Positions 1-7,816 of a DNA stretch of 39,468 bases are shown here, piece by piece. Numbering within the stretch: position 1 is the first letter of the stretch; every line of letters starts with the position of its first letter. The DNA comes from Chitinophagales bacterium (GTDB lineage: Bacteria > Bacteroidota > Bacteroidia > Chitinophagales > Chitinophagaceae), in NCBI GenBank assembly GCA_025353485.1, contig JANXQO010000160.1, positions 1-39,468 of the forward strand. The letters run 5' to 3'. The notes beneath the pieces were generated by a model. That model did not search any database, had not been told where the DNA came from, and saw nothing but the letters and a program-made list of their open reading frames with translations. The translations under genes and the position numbers were made by a program.

Positions 1-359
1 TCATCACCATGTTGAAAGAGTACAGCGGTTTGAGAATCTTCAAACAAAATATTATCAGCAGGGTAGCCTTTGGCAAACTTATTTTTTATCTCTTCGTTGA
101 TGTCGTCTTTCTCATCTTTGCTTTCCCAATAGCCCCAGTCGTTTCTGATGCTGTCTTTTAAAGTGCCATCCGGCGTGATTATCCTGCCCTGTTTGTTTTT
201 GGTAGAGATTTCAGGAACCAGTTTCAGATCTTTTGTTTCTGCATATTTTTCCAGTAGTTTTTGAAAAGCAAAACGAATAGCGGTTTCTTTTGTTGAACCT
301 CCATATTGAATGGCATTTTCAAGATCATTATAGTAAAGGGTAATGGCGTAATCAGACAT
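1..359 (-). CDS. Type ISP/IIG-like restriction-modification enzyme, N-terminal fragment
   Basis: The first 119 codons of a gene that continues past the left edge, reading from an ATG at 359. I recognise the N-terminal nuclease region of large single-chain restriction-modification proteins (type ISP/IIG, usually annotated as N-6 DNA methylase). Visible in the sequence is a PD-(D/E)xK site: P63-D64 in 'ITPDGTLKD', followed by E79-S80-K81 in 'WGYWESKDEKDD'. Helicase, methyltransferase and target-recognition domains would be expected beyond the edge and cannot be checked. The gene is divergent from the secreted-protein gene at 539. The nuclease motif is seen directly; the assignment to a complete R-M enzyme is inference from the family. 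Confidence 0.72.
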   Translation of the reverse strand, partial: MSDYAITLYYNDLENAIQYGGSTKETAIRFAFQKLLEKYAETKDLKLVPEISTKNKQGRIITPDGTLKDSIRNDWGYWESKDEKDDINEEIKNKFAKGYPADNILFEDSQTAVLFQHGD

Positions 360-380
360 AGTAGAAATAAAAGTAAGCAA

Positions 381-461
381 AATGCTGCATAGAAATTTGC
401 CGTTGAAGTGAGTGACACAACGAAGCTGCCCAAAGAACCAATGCCCGCTACCAAAAATAAC
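381..461. repeat. Possible dispersed intergenic repeat, copy A
   Basis: This stretch resembles 4061-4140. Both carry, in the same order, a GAGTG-x-GAC-like segment, AAGCTG, a GAAC segment and the end GCTACCAAAAA(A)TAA, with gaps between. It lies in the divergent spacer between the restriction gene and the secreted-protein gene. It may be a diverged copy of a genome-wide intergenic element; two copies are not enough to define a family. Confidence 0.35.
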
Positions 462-538
462 TTCTCCAATACACAACCTTCAAATTATTAATTTTAAATT
501 GCCGTTTGTTTATCATTCAAATACCAAGGCTAACAGAA

Positions 539-2548
539 ATGTGCACCAGGATCTTTATATCATTTTTATTTTCACTTTTTTTTCAAAACAATATTTATTC
601 TCAAACCTGTACCACACTTGGGCAAACACCCGGCACAGCTTTCCCCGTTTGCGGAACAGATGTATTCATGCAAAACACTGTACCCATTTGTGTAAATCAG
701 CACATACCTAATAATTGTACTGCATTTTCCGGTCTGATCTTCGATAAGAATCCATATTGGTATAAGTTTACCTGTTATGTTTCCGGCACCCTTGGTTTTG
801 TAATAACACCCAATAATATTCGTGATGATTATGACTGGGAAATATTTGATGTAACAGGACACAACCCTAATGATGTGTATAGCGATTCAGGTTTAATAGT
901 AACCTATAACTGGTCGGGTAGAACAGGTCTTACGGGTGCAGCAGCAAATTCAGGCACAGGTTTATTTAATTGTGTAGGCAATGGCTTTCCTACATTTAAT
1001 GATATGGCTTCGCTAATCCAGGGGCATGAATATCTTTTGATCGTAAGCCATTTTGATGATAGCCAAAGTGGCTATCAGTTATCTTTTGGCGGAGGTACTG
1101 CAAGCCTTGTTGATCCTGTTCCTCCCCGGTTTAAAAGTGCATCAATAAATTGCGATGGATCATTGATCTCTTTAAAGCTTACCAAAAAAGTAAAATGCAT
1201 AAGCCTTGCACCTGACGGAAGTGATTTTATTATTGCTCCTTCAGGGAGTATCGCATCTGTTACAGGCCCTGACTGTTCAACAAGCTTTGATGTTGATTCT
1301 ATCATCCTACTTTTAAACACTCCGCTACCTCCCGGCAATTATACTTTAACAGCAAAGAATGGAAGCGATGGAAATACATTGCTTGATAATTGTAATGTAA
1401 TGCTTCCTGTGGGAGACATGATAAACTTTACAGTTGTTGGCCTGCAGCCAACTCCCATGGATAGTATTACACCTGTACAATGCAAACCATTATCGTTGCA
1501 TCTTGTTTTTAAAAAACCAATGCGCTGCAATTCTATTGCCGCTGATGGCAGTGATTTTAATGTAACAGGTCCATCAACAGTATCAGTTGTTACCGCCACC
1601 GGCACGTGTGATGCCAATGGAGTTTCTTCTTCTATTGATGTGCAATTAACTACTGCGGTACAGTTGGGTGGCACCTATCAAATTCATTTAAAAAATGGCC
1701 GTGATGGCAATACACTTATTGATGAATGTGGTCAACAGTCGCTTGCAGCATTTCTTAATTTTTCAGTTGCTGATACTGTTTCTGCCTTTTTTAATTACCA
1801 GGTAAATGCAGGATGTCATTTTGATACGTTGAAGTTTTCAGGTCCATCAACAAATGGGGTAACACAATGGAACTGGACCCTGAACGGAAACTTATTCAGC
1901 ACACAACAAAATCCAACTAAAGTATTTCCTGCATCAGGACAGTTTCCAATTAAATTATCTGTATCCAATGGAGTTTGCAGCGATTCATCATTGGTGAATA
2001 TTATTTTGGATGACGAAGTGAGGGCAAAATTTGAAACAAATAATATTATCTGCCCTGAAGATTCTGCATTTTTTAAAAACATCAGCACGGGAAAAATAAA
2101 TTCATACCTCTGGAATTTTGGAAACGGAAATACCAGCACACAGCAAATGCCACCACCTCAAAAATACCCGCAACCCCATGTGGAAACTTCATTTACAGTT
2201 CTACTCACCGTTTTGGGGAACAATGGATGCATAGACACTACAAGCCAAAAAATTCGTGAACTTAAAAGCTGTTATATCGGCGTGCCGAATGCTTTTACAC
2301 CAAATGATGATGGCTTAAATGATTTCTTCTATCCCATAAATGCTTTTAAGGCAGACGACCTGGATTTCAGGGTGTATAACAGGTGGGGCCAACTCGTTTT
2401 TAAAACAAATGACTGGACACAAAAATGGAATGGGAAAATTAAAGCAATACCACAGCCTGCAGGTGCATATGTTTGGACGTTGCGATATACACACCATGAT
2501 ACAGGTAAAAAATATTCGCATAGAGGAACTATGATGCTCATAAGATAA
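539..2548 (+). CDS. Secreted protein with Ig-like repeats, PKD-like domains and CHU_C (T9SS type B) sorting domain
   Basis: A 669-aa exported protein. The start is placed at the ATG at 539, not an in-frame TTG at 506, because the ATG gives a clean signal peptide ending near 'NIYSQ'. An N-terminal cysteine-containing domain (about 25-200) is followed by two related Ig-like modules (about 200-310 and 310-425), both containing 'DGSDF' and 'DGNTL' segments. Two PKD-like modules follow (about 425-580, the second with 'YLWNFGNGN'). The last ~90 residues match the gliding-motility-associated C-terminal (CHU_C) domain: 'PNAFTPNDDGLND', 'VYNRWGQLVF', 'W(N)GK', 'PAGAYVW'. Known family role: type IX secretion and surface attachment or release. 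The ligand or substrate is not apparent. It converges on the lipoprotein gene ending at 2645. Confidence 0.9.
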   Translation: MCTRIFISFLFSLFFQNNIYSQTCTTLGQTPGTAFPVCGTDVFMQNTVPICVNQHIPNNCTAFSGLIFDKNPYWYKFTCYVSGTLGFVITPNNIRDDYDWEIFDVTGHNPNDVYSDSGLIVTYNWSGRTGLTGAAANSGTGLFNCVGNGFPTFNDMASLIQGHEYLLIVSHFDDSQSGYQLSFGGGTASLVDPVPPRFKSASINCDGSLISLKLTKKVKCISLAPDGSDFIIAPSGSIASVTGPDCSTSFDVDSIILLLNTPLPPGNYTLTAKNGSDGNTLLDNCNVMLPVGDMINFTVVGLQPTPMDSITPVQCKPLSLHLVFKKPMRCNSIAADGSDFNVTGPSTVSVVTATGTCDANGVSSSIDVQLTTAVQLGGTYQIHLKNGRDGNTLIDECGQQSLAAFLNFSVADTVSAFFNYQVNAGCHFDTLKFSGPSTNGVTQWNWTLNGNLFSTQQNPTKVFPASGQFPIKLSVSNGVCSDSSLVNIILDDEVRAKFETNNIICPEDSAFFKNISTGKINSYLWNFGNGNTSTQQMPPPQKYPQPHVETSFTVLLTVLGNNGCIDTTSQKIRELKSCYIGVPNAFTPNDDGLNDFFYPINAFKADDLDFRVYNRWGQLVFKTNDWTQKWNGKIKAIPQPAGAYVWTLRYTHHDTGKKYSHRGTMMLIR

Positions 2549-2644
2549 TTTTCTGTTTCTTATTTAATGTCTCACACAAAATTTTTTTAATAAAATATTA
2601 TTACGTAATATATGGGCGGGAAAAGGGTTTGGCAGAAATGAATA

Positions 2645-3229
2645 CTACCTTAGCTTTATTTTAAATTTTCCTTCACTTACAGTAACCATGCTGCCATTAG
2701 GTGTAAATACAGTACCATTGAATGATCCGGTTAAAATACCTGTTGCATAAATAAAACTTTGGATGGTTACAGAAAACAGCGTTGCGGGCTGGCTGATAAA
2801 TATATCTTTTGCTGCATGATGGTCATAATAAAAGAAAGCTGCTTTGGTTGTTGTGATGTCGAATTTATCGCCATCTAATGGAGCGGAAAGATATATTGTC
2901 ATCACTAACCCGGTATCAATTGAGCACTTAGACGGACCAAAAAAAGTAAAGGCTGTTTTTTCATAATCAATGCCGGCTGCATCAACTGATCCGCATAAAA
3001 ATGTATTGCCTGTTTTAAAATTCCATTTTCCCAGTACCAGTTCATCGGTAACCCTGCAGGATGAACACCCCGGAAACCCTTTTACAGGAAGTGGCGGTTG
3101 CAGTAATGAATCCTTTTGTATGGTTATATCACCACCCTCATAACTATATTCTTTTTTGCAGCCCGTTTGCAGTAATGTTTGCAAACCTAAAAAGAAAACA
3201 AAGAAATAATATTGTTTTCGATTAGTCAT
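2645..3229 (-). CDS. Small lipoprotein, tandem copy 1
   Basis: A 194-aa predicted lipoprotein of unknown function. The N-terminus is basic then hydrophobic and ends in the lipobox 'LLQTGC', followed by KKE. Shortly after the Cys is 'YSYEGG', then a 'PGCSSC' segment and 'LGKWNFKTGN'; two further Cys occur in 'LCGSVD' and 'SKCSID'. It is a clear paralogue of the gene at 3393-3983: same length to within two residues and most positions identical, including 'AFTFFGPS' and 'DTGLVMTIYL'. The upstream region is duplicated too, so each copy carries its own promoter. I know no function for the family. Exposure on the outer membrane or periplasmic face is inferred from the lipobox. Confidence 0.85.
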   Translation of the reverse strand: MTNRKQYYFFVFFLGLQTLLQTGCKKEYSYEGGDITIQKDSLLQPPLPVKGFPGCSSCRVTDELVLGKWNFKTGNTFLCGSVDAAGIDYEKTAFTFFGPSKCSIDTGLVMTIYLSAPLDGDKFDITTTKAAFFYYDHHAAKDIFISQPATLFSVTIQSFIYATGILTGSFNGTVFTPNGSMVTVSEGKFKIKLR

Positions 3230-3243
3230 TGTAATGATTGAGA

Positions 3244-3271
3244 CAAAACTATTAAAGCCTGTTGAAACAAA
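3244..3271 (-). promoter_or_regulatory. Bacteroidota-type promoter of lipoprotein copy 1
   Basis: On the minus strand TTTG (3271-3268), a 16-nt spacer and TAGTTTTG (3251-3244), matching the TAnnTTTG -7 element exactly. It lies about 15 nt before the ATG. The same arrangement is kept in copy 2. Confidence 0.55.
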
Positions 3272-3392
3272 TTTAAGTGATTGCCTTGAAAAGGTAGAGA
3301 AGAAGTTGATGAACGAAGATTATGTTATGCAGATAAAGAGTACATCGCAATTTGGTAGTGTAAGTGAAATGCACCCTGTATTAACCTGGATA

Positions 3393-3983
3393 CTATTTAA
3401 GCTTTACTTTAAATTTTCCTTCACTAACAAATGCCGTATCACCATTTGGTTTATAAACGGTGCCCCTAAATGTTCCTGTGGCAATGCGTGTTGCATAAAT
3501 AAAGCTCTGGATGATTGCAGAAAACTGCGCAGTGCTGAGACTAATAAAAATATCCTTAGGTGCATTATGATCATAATAATAAAACGCAACGTTATCTATT
3601 GCCACGTTGAACTTGTCTTCATCAAATGAAAAAGGGAGATAGATTGTCATTACCAACCCGGTATCAATTGAGCATACAGAGGGTCCAAAAAAAGTGAAAG
3701 CTCTTTTATCGCCAATAAAGCCAGATCCATCAACGGTGCCACAGATAAAAGAATTGCCGGTTTTAAAATTCCATTTTCCCAACAACAGATCATCCGTAAC
3801 CTTACAGGAGGAACATCCGGGAAACGGGTTAACGGGAACCGGGGGAATCAGTACTGAATCCTTTTGTATGGTTAAATTACCACCCTCATAACTATATTCT
3901 TTTTTGCAACCGGTGGCTTGCAGCAATAATATTTGCAAACCTAAAAATAGAGCGAAGAAACAATATTGCTTTCGATCTTTCAT
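3393..3983 (-). CDS. Small lipoprotein, tandem copy 2
   Basis: A 196-aa predicted lipoprotein, paralogue of the neighbouring copy ending at 2645. The signal sequence ends in 'LLQATGC' followed by KKE. It keeps 'YSYEGG', 'FPGCSSC', 'LGKWNFKTGN', 'AFTFFGPS', 'DTGLVMTIYL' and the C-terminal 'SEGKFKVKLK'. Differences are concentrated in the middle, while the cysteine pattern is preserved, which suggests both copies are still under selection. Function unknown. The gene has its own promoter at 4000-4028. Confidence 0.85.
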   Translation of the reverse strand: MKDRKQYCFFALFLGLQILLLQATGCKKEYSYEGGNLTIQKDSVLIPPVPVNPFPGCSSCKVTDDLLLGKWNFKTGNSFICGTVDGSGFIGDKRAFTFFGPSVCSIDTGLVMTIYLPFSFDEDKFNVAIDNVAFYYYDHNAPKDIFISLSTAQFSAIIQSFIYATRIATGTFRGTVYKPNGDTAFVSEGKFKVKLK

Positions 3984-3999
3984 TGTAATAGTGATGAGA

Positions 4000-4028
4000 C
4001 AAAATTATTAAAAGCCTGTTGAAACAAA
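4000..4028 (-). promoter_or_regulatory. Bacteroidota-type promoter of lipoprotein copy 2
   Basis: Minus strand TTTG (4028-4025), 17-nt spacer, TAATTTTG (4007-4000). This fits the -33 TTTG / -7 TAnnTTTG pattern of Bacteroidota sigma factors and is conserved with copy 1. Confidence 0.6.
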
Positions 4029-4060
4029 TTTAGGTGATTCCTTTGAGGAAATATTTTTTT

Positions 4061-4140
4061 GCAGCACATTGCTTCAACTGTACAAGAGTGTGACGCCAGT
4101 AAAGCTGACAGCAGAAGAACGGCCTGCTACCAAAAAATAA
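4061..4140. repeat. Possible dispersed intergenic repeat, copy B
   Basis: Counterpart of 381-461; the best-kept block is GCTACCAAAAAATAA at its right end. It sits directly upstream of the duplicated lipoprotein unit. The whole stretch 4046-4383 has no convincing gene: it holds this repeat and the hairpin at 4288-4351. Confidence 0.35.
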
Positions 4141-4287
4141 ATACCTGTTACAAATCCGGAACAAACTTTCCGCAATGCCCTCACCATATTTTTAATTTCT
4201 ATTCTGCAAACTAATGTCATTTTAAGTTAAGGATATCCGATACAAACCAAGAATAATTAAAGGGAATCTCTAATAACAGTAAGTTTA

Positions 4288-4351
4288 AACTTTCCAAAAG
4301 TTTAAATTAAGCATTGGGCGTTAATTTATAATTACCAACTTTGGGAAAGTT
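4288..4351 (-). other. Two-part imperfect hairpin downstream of the DUF2652 gene
   Basis: The outer arms AACTTTCCAAAAG (4288-4300) and CTTTGGGAAAGTT (4339-4351) pair at 12 of 13 positions. The inner arms TAAATTAA (4303-4310) and TTAATTTA (4321-4328) pair perfectly around a 10-nt loop. It lies 32 bp past the stop of the minus-strand gene at 4384, so it could act as a terminator or 3'-end stabiliser. There is no strong T-run, so this is uncertain. Confidence 0.4.
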
Positions 4352-4383
4352 CAGTAACTCAGCACAGCTATGGGTAAAAAGAA

Positions 4384-4980
4384 TTATGCCCGTACTAATA
4401 AATTTTCTTTTATTGTATTTGAGGAATAATTAAAATAATAATAACCAATTTTTCTTAAGCCGATTGATATATCTGAATAATGGTAATCGTATTCTTTATG
4501 GTCTAATATAGTTTCAGAATTAGTTTGAGCTAATGCTTTTAAATAATCCTCTGTTATAAGAATATAGTTAGTTGCCCCACAACCATTTTTTAACAGGCTG
4601 TGCGATTCAATTACTGTATCACCATACAATTGCCTGAATCCATTAATATTATACAGGTTTATATTTCCGTAATGAACAATAAATTTTAAAGAAAGGTTTG
4701 CTTTAATATTGTAAAGTGATTTTAAATAATCGTACCTGGCATCAAATGCTTTTGATATTTTTTTGAAACCTGCAATCATATTCATCAGTGAAATTGGTTT
4801 GCCTACTTTGTAATAAAGAATAGCGTCACCTTCTATCTCGGACAACTCAACGTCCAGGGAATTTTTATTAATGATCTCATTTAATAGATCCCGGATAATA
4901 GAAACTCCAATATCCATATTAACAGTGTTTACAAAATTTGTAAAGCCACTCATATCGGGAATAATAATTAAGCCTTGCAT
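4384..4980 (-). CDS. DUF2652 family protein (adenylyl cyclase-like fold)
   Basis: A 198-aa protein that matches my memory of DUF2652, a Bacteroidota family thought to share the class III nucleotidyl cyclase fold. Supporting motifs are N-terminal 'IPDMSGFTNFV' (cyclases carry a similar D-x-x-G-F/S metal-binding segment) and 'SEIEGDAILYY' at about 46-57 (compare the cyclase GD hairpin). Later come 'FIVHYG' and 'YGDTVIESHSLLK', the usual continuation in this family. No membrane segment or signal peptide. Cyclase activity is not established and key catalytic residues are incomplete, so no reaction is assigned. It lies 250 bp downstream of the response regulator in the same direction, with its own spacer, so it may be a separate transcript. 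Confidence 0.75.
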   Translation of the reverse strand: MQGLIIIPDMSGFTNFVNTVNMDIGVSIIRDLLNEIINKNSLDVELSEIEGDAILYYKVGKPISLMNMIAGFKKISKAFDARYDYLKSLYNIKANLSLKFIVHYGNINLYNINGFRQLYGDTVIESHSLLKNGCGATNYILITEDYLKALAQTNSETILDHKEYDYHYSDISIGLRKIGYYYFNYSSNTIKENLLVRA

Positions 4981-5046
4981 AAAAAAAAGTTTAAGATTAA
5001 TAAATTAGAAATTAAACCCTGTAACCAATTTCATGATGTAAAGTTC

Positions 5047-5066
5047 TAACAGTTACAATACTGTTA
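5047..5066. promoter_or_regulatory. Palindromic element upstream of the DUF2652 gene
   Basis: A perfect inverted repeat TAACAGT - 6 nt - ACTGTTA, 67 bp before the DUF2652 start. Its size suits a dimeric regulator; a weak 3' hairpin of the upstream operon is an alternative. The spacer 4981-5230 holds nothing else recognised except an AAAGGGT...AACGGGTA segment near 5110-5130, loosely resembling the repeats at 12724-12768. Confidence 0.3.
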
Positions 5067-5230
5067 CAAGCGTTATTTAACCAATTTGTTTATAGTAAAA
5101 TAAAATTATAAAAGGGTATTTAAACGGGTAAGAGGATGCTAAATATTGAGGCTTAAAGTGTTTAAAGAACGGTATCAGTAAAGGTGTATGAAATGCATTT
5201 AAGCAGGAAAAAGAAATAATTTATGGTAAT

Positions 5231-5881
5231 TTATAAAGTTATAATGCCATTTTTTATAGCATACATTACAAGCCCAACACGGGTCTTTATATTTAATTTT
5301 TCAAAGAGGTCATCACGATAGCCATCAATTGTTCTTGGGCTAACAAACATTTTATCAGCAATTTCTTTGTAGGTTAGTTCCGTACACGCCAGTTTTAAAA
5401 ACGTTATTTCACGATCGTTCAATTTAATAATATTTTTTGCCTGGCTGTTATTTTCATCCAACGTATTAATTGTATGGATGAGCTTACCGGTAACCATTTC
5501 AGAATAATAAAATCCTTTAGTGATCACGGCCTTTAGCGCTGCTCTTAGTTCAGCCGGTTCACAATCTTTTAATATATATCCTTTGGCCCCGGCTTTAAAC
5601 ATTCTGATGACTGCATTTTCATTATCATACATACTCAGCGCCAATACTTTTATATCAGGATAATTATTTTTTAGCCAGAGGCAGGTTTCATAGCCATCCA
5701 TTTCCGGCATATTAATATCCATTAAAACCAATTCGGGCAAAGCTTTGGGGTTTAGCTTTTCAATAAAAGCCTTGCCGTTATTGGCTTCAAATAATACTTT
5801 ATAGTTACCAAAGCTTTCAATAAGACTGGCAAGCCCGTTGCGAAGCAACACATGATCATCAACAAGAACAACATTTGACAT
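5231..5881 (-). CDS. NarL/LuxR-family response regulator
   Basis: A 216-aa two-domain regulator. The receiver domain (about 1-120) has the acidic pair D8-D9, phosphoacceptor D55 in 'VLMDINMPEMDG', S83 in 'LALSMYD' and K105 in 'GYILKD'. The C-terminal LuxR/GerE helix-turn-helix (about 150-216) carries 'LNDREITFLKLACTELTYKE' and 'MFVSPRTIDGYRDDLFEKL'. Its ATG is 2 nt after the stop of the histidine kinase gene, so the pair is almost certainly translationally coupled and cognate. Known role of the family: phosphorylation by the partner kinase, then DNA binding at promoters. The direct repeats at 12724-12768 ahead of the operon are a plausible target, by inference. Confidence 0.93.
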   Translation of the reverse strand: MSNVVLVDDHVLLRNGLASLIESFGNYKVLFEANNGKAFIEKLNPKALPELVLMDINMPEMDGYETCLWLKNNYPDIKVLALSMYDNENAVIRMFKAGAKGYILKDCEPAELRAALKAVITKGFYYSEMVTGKLIHTINTLDENNSQAKNIIKLNDREITFLKLACTELTYKEIADKMFVSPRTIDGYRDDLFEKLNIKTRVGLVMYAIKNGIITL

Positions 5882-5883
5882 GA

Positions 5884-7776
5884 TTATAATTTTGATGTTT
5901 GTAATGGTAGGGTAAGGGTTATTGTAGTTCCTTTTTGTAAAGCGCTTATTAATTTAAAATCAGCATTTATCATAGTTGCACGGTTATGCATATTCCTGAT
6001 ACCAAGTCCCAGGCCATTAAAATTATTATGCTCTAACTGGCTTGTATCAAAGCCAATTCCATTATCAGTAATTTGTAATGTAAACATCTCTGGCTCAAAC
6101 ATAAGTTGTACGGCAATTGCTGTAGCTTTTGCGTGCTTTATAATATTATGTAACGCTTCCTGTACAATCCTAAAAAATATTAATTCCTGCTGATGCTTCA
6201 ATCTATAAGGCTCCCCTTTAATTTCAAATTGTATTTTATATACTCCTGTTTTTTTAATCATTTCCAATTCATATTCAACAGACCTTATAAGCCCCATATC
6301 AGTAACATAATCTGTATCTAAACTTTTTGAAAGATCACGCAGATCCTGGATGGCTTTAGTGATGAGGTGTCTGCTGTCATTTATTTTACCCTGTAATGCT
6401 TTGTGTTCATCACAATCCATGGTATTTATATTAAGCTTAACCAGGCTAAGCACCTGGCCAATATTATCATGTATTTCCTGGGAAATATTTTTTAGAGTTT
6501 GTTCCTGAATTTCCAATTGAGCCTTATGAATTTCCTGCATATAATTATTTTCCCGTTGCCTGTTTTGTTCCTTTTCTAACCAATATCTGAATATCAGGCC
6601 CATACTTATAACGAATGTTTCCAGGATGATACCTATATGAAAAGTGGTTGGCGGAAACAAAAAGGATAAGGTACTCGGAAAAAATAGCCTCTGAACAGAA
6701 CCTATCATAAAAACCAAAGAACCGCAAAATATAAACAATGCACTTTTAAAGCCTTTTCTTATACAGTAAATACAATTTACAATAATTATACAAATGCCTA
6801 AGAGGATGCTGATTTTTGCCCAACCAAATACAATAGATTGAATGCGGTAATCAAATACCGTTAAAAATACAAATGCATGTATAACTGCAATGCATAAAAT
6901 ATTAACCTTTAAAATTATAGAAAAACGATAGAGTAGCTTATTGTGTATGAGAACATTTTTAAAAAAACTTTGAACAACATGCATGAGTACTGCAATAGCT
7001 AAAGCTCCTATAGCCAAAAAAGGAGTAAGCCGGAAAGCCTTCTCAGAATCCAGGCCGAGAAACTGCTGATCAAGCTGATCATTCTTCATCACTACCAAAA
7101 AGAGCAAGACAATATATAATGCATACCATAAATAAAGTTTTTCCTTTAAAGCAAAAAACAAAGAAATATTTAGAACAAAAAACAATAATAGCAATCCCAC
7201 AATAATCCCAAATACAAAATAGATGTTGTTTTCAAAAATCTTAAGCTCTTTGGGCTGTATAAGTGCAAAACCAAATAACTTGTATACATTGCTGGCATCA
7301 ATGCTCACGTAAAGAGTGTCTATACTTTTTGGTGCAAGTGTAAATGGAAAAACATGATGTGTAAATTGATAGGACCGGTCTTTAAATTTATATTTAAGCC
7401 CGGCTTGCGCCACCTGGTTCCAATGGGCCCCAATTTTCTGAAATAACCGCCCATCATACATCCCAACAGGGGCCATCAACAACATTAATTGACGATTTTT
7501 ATCCTGTTGATTTTTTACAACAATTCTAATCCAATAATAATAAGGATCATATTCAAATACCAGTACAGGTTCATTTTTGGCTTTGATAAAACCGGATGGC
7601 GATTTTATTACAGAATCTATTGTTATGGGTTCTGTTGTTCGCAAAAAAAATGAATACTGTGTTATGGGAAAACGGCTGGTTGTATCGCAAATACTAGCAT
7701 CAATTATCTGGCAAAAGGAAGGGAGGCAACCAATTGTAAAAAACAGAAATAGTAAAGTTCGAACCAGTGATCTCAT
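5884..7776 (-). CDS. 7TM-DISM sensor histidine kinase (HisKA_3/HATPase_c)
   Basis: A 630-aa membrane sensor kinase. The ATG at 7776 is chosen over an upstream in-frame ATG at 7875 because it starts a typical signal peptide ('MRSLVRTLLFLFFTIGCLPS') and leaves the catalase gene intact. Order: extracellular 7TMR-DISMED2 sensor (about 25-180), seven membrane segments of 7TMR-DISM type (about 185-400), a short coiled coil, HisKA_3 with phosphoacceptor H436 in 'ISQEIHDNIGQ', then HATPase_c with the N box 'QEALHNIIKHAKA' and G boxes 'DNGIGFD' and 'GLGLGIRNM'. The start is 40 nt after the catalase stop and the stop is 2 nt before the response regulator, so it looks like part of the peroxidase operon. 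DISMED2 domains are thought to bind carbohydrates or other small ligands; the signal here is unknown. Confidence 0.92.
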   Translation of the reverse strand: MRSLVRTLLFLFFTIGCLPSFCQIIDASICDTTSRFPITQYSFFLRTTEPITIDSVIKSPSGFIKAKNEPVLVFEYDPYYYWIRIVVKNQQDKNRQLMLLMAPVGMYDGRLFQKIGAHWNQVAQAGLKYKFKDRSYQFTHHVFPFTLAPKSIDTLYVSIDASNVYKLFGFALIQPKELKIFENNIYFVFGIIVGLLLLFFVLNISLFFALKEKLYLWYALYIVLLFLVVMKNDQLDQQFLGLDSEKAFRLTPFLAIGALAIAVLMHVVQSFFKNVLIHNKLLYRFSIILKVNILCIAVIHAFVFLTVFDYRIQSIVFGWAKISILLGICIIIVNCIYCIRKGFKSALFIFCGSLVFMIGSVQRLFFPSTLSFLFPPTTFHIGIILETFVISMGLIFRYWLEKEQNRQRENNYMQEIHKAQLEIQEQTLKNISQEIHDNIGQVLSLVKLNINTMDCDEHKALQGKINDSRHLITKAIQDLRDLSKSLDTDYVTDMGLIRSVEYELEMIKKTGVYKIQFEIKGEPYRLKHQQELIFFRIVQEALHNIIKHAKATAIAVQLMFEPEMFTLQITDNGIGFDTSQLEHNNFNGLGLGIRNMHNRATMINADFKLISALQKGTTITLTLPLQTSKL

Positions 7777-7816
7777 GACAATTTCATTACAGGTGATACT
7801 ACCAGGTTTATTATAA

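Larger units (their letters stand above)
2645..4045 (-). repeat. Tandem duplication: lipoprotein gene plus its promoter
   Basis: Two head-to-tail units, about 2645-3292 and 3393-4045, each hold one lipoprotein gene and about 60 bp of upstream DNA. The upstream segments 3230-3292 and 3984-4045 remain nearly identical in blocks (for example GCCTGTTGAAACAAATTTA). The ~100 bp between the units (3293-3392) has no counterpart after either gene. Confidence 0.85.

Noticed and set aside
506-538. An N-terminal extension of the CHU_C protein from TTG at 506
   Set aside because: The ATG at 539 directly begins the signal peptide.
2600-2620. AT-rich palindrome around TATTACGTAATA as an operator
   Set aside because: It lies between convergent genes, where no promoter is expected, and is short and AT-rich enough to arise by chance.
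3234-3629. A 131-codon plus-strand frame
   Set aside because: It is antisense to the lipoprotein genes and the duplicated promoter, with low-quality composition.
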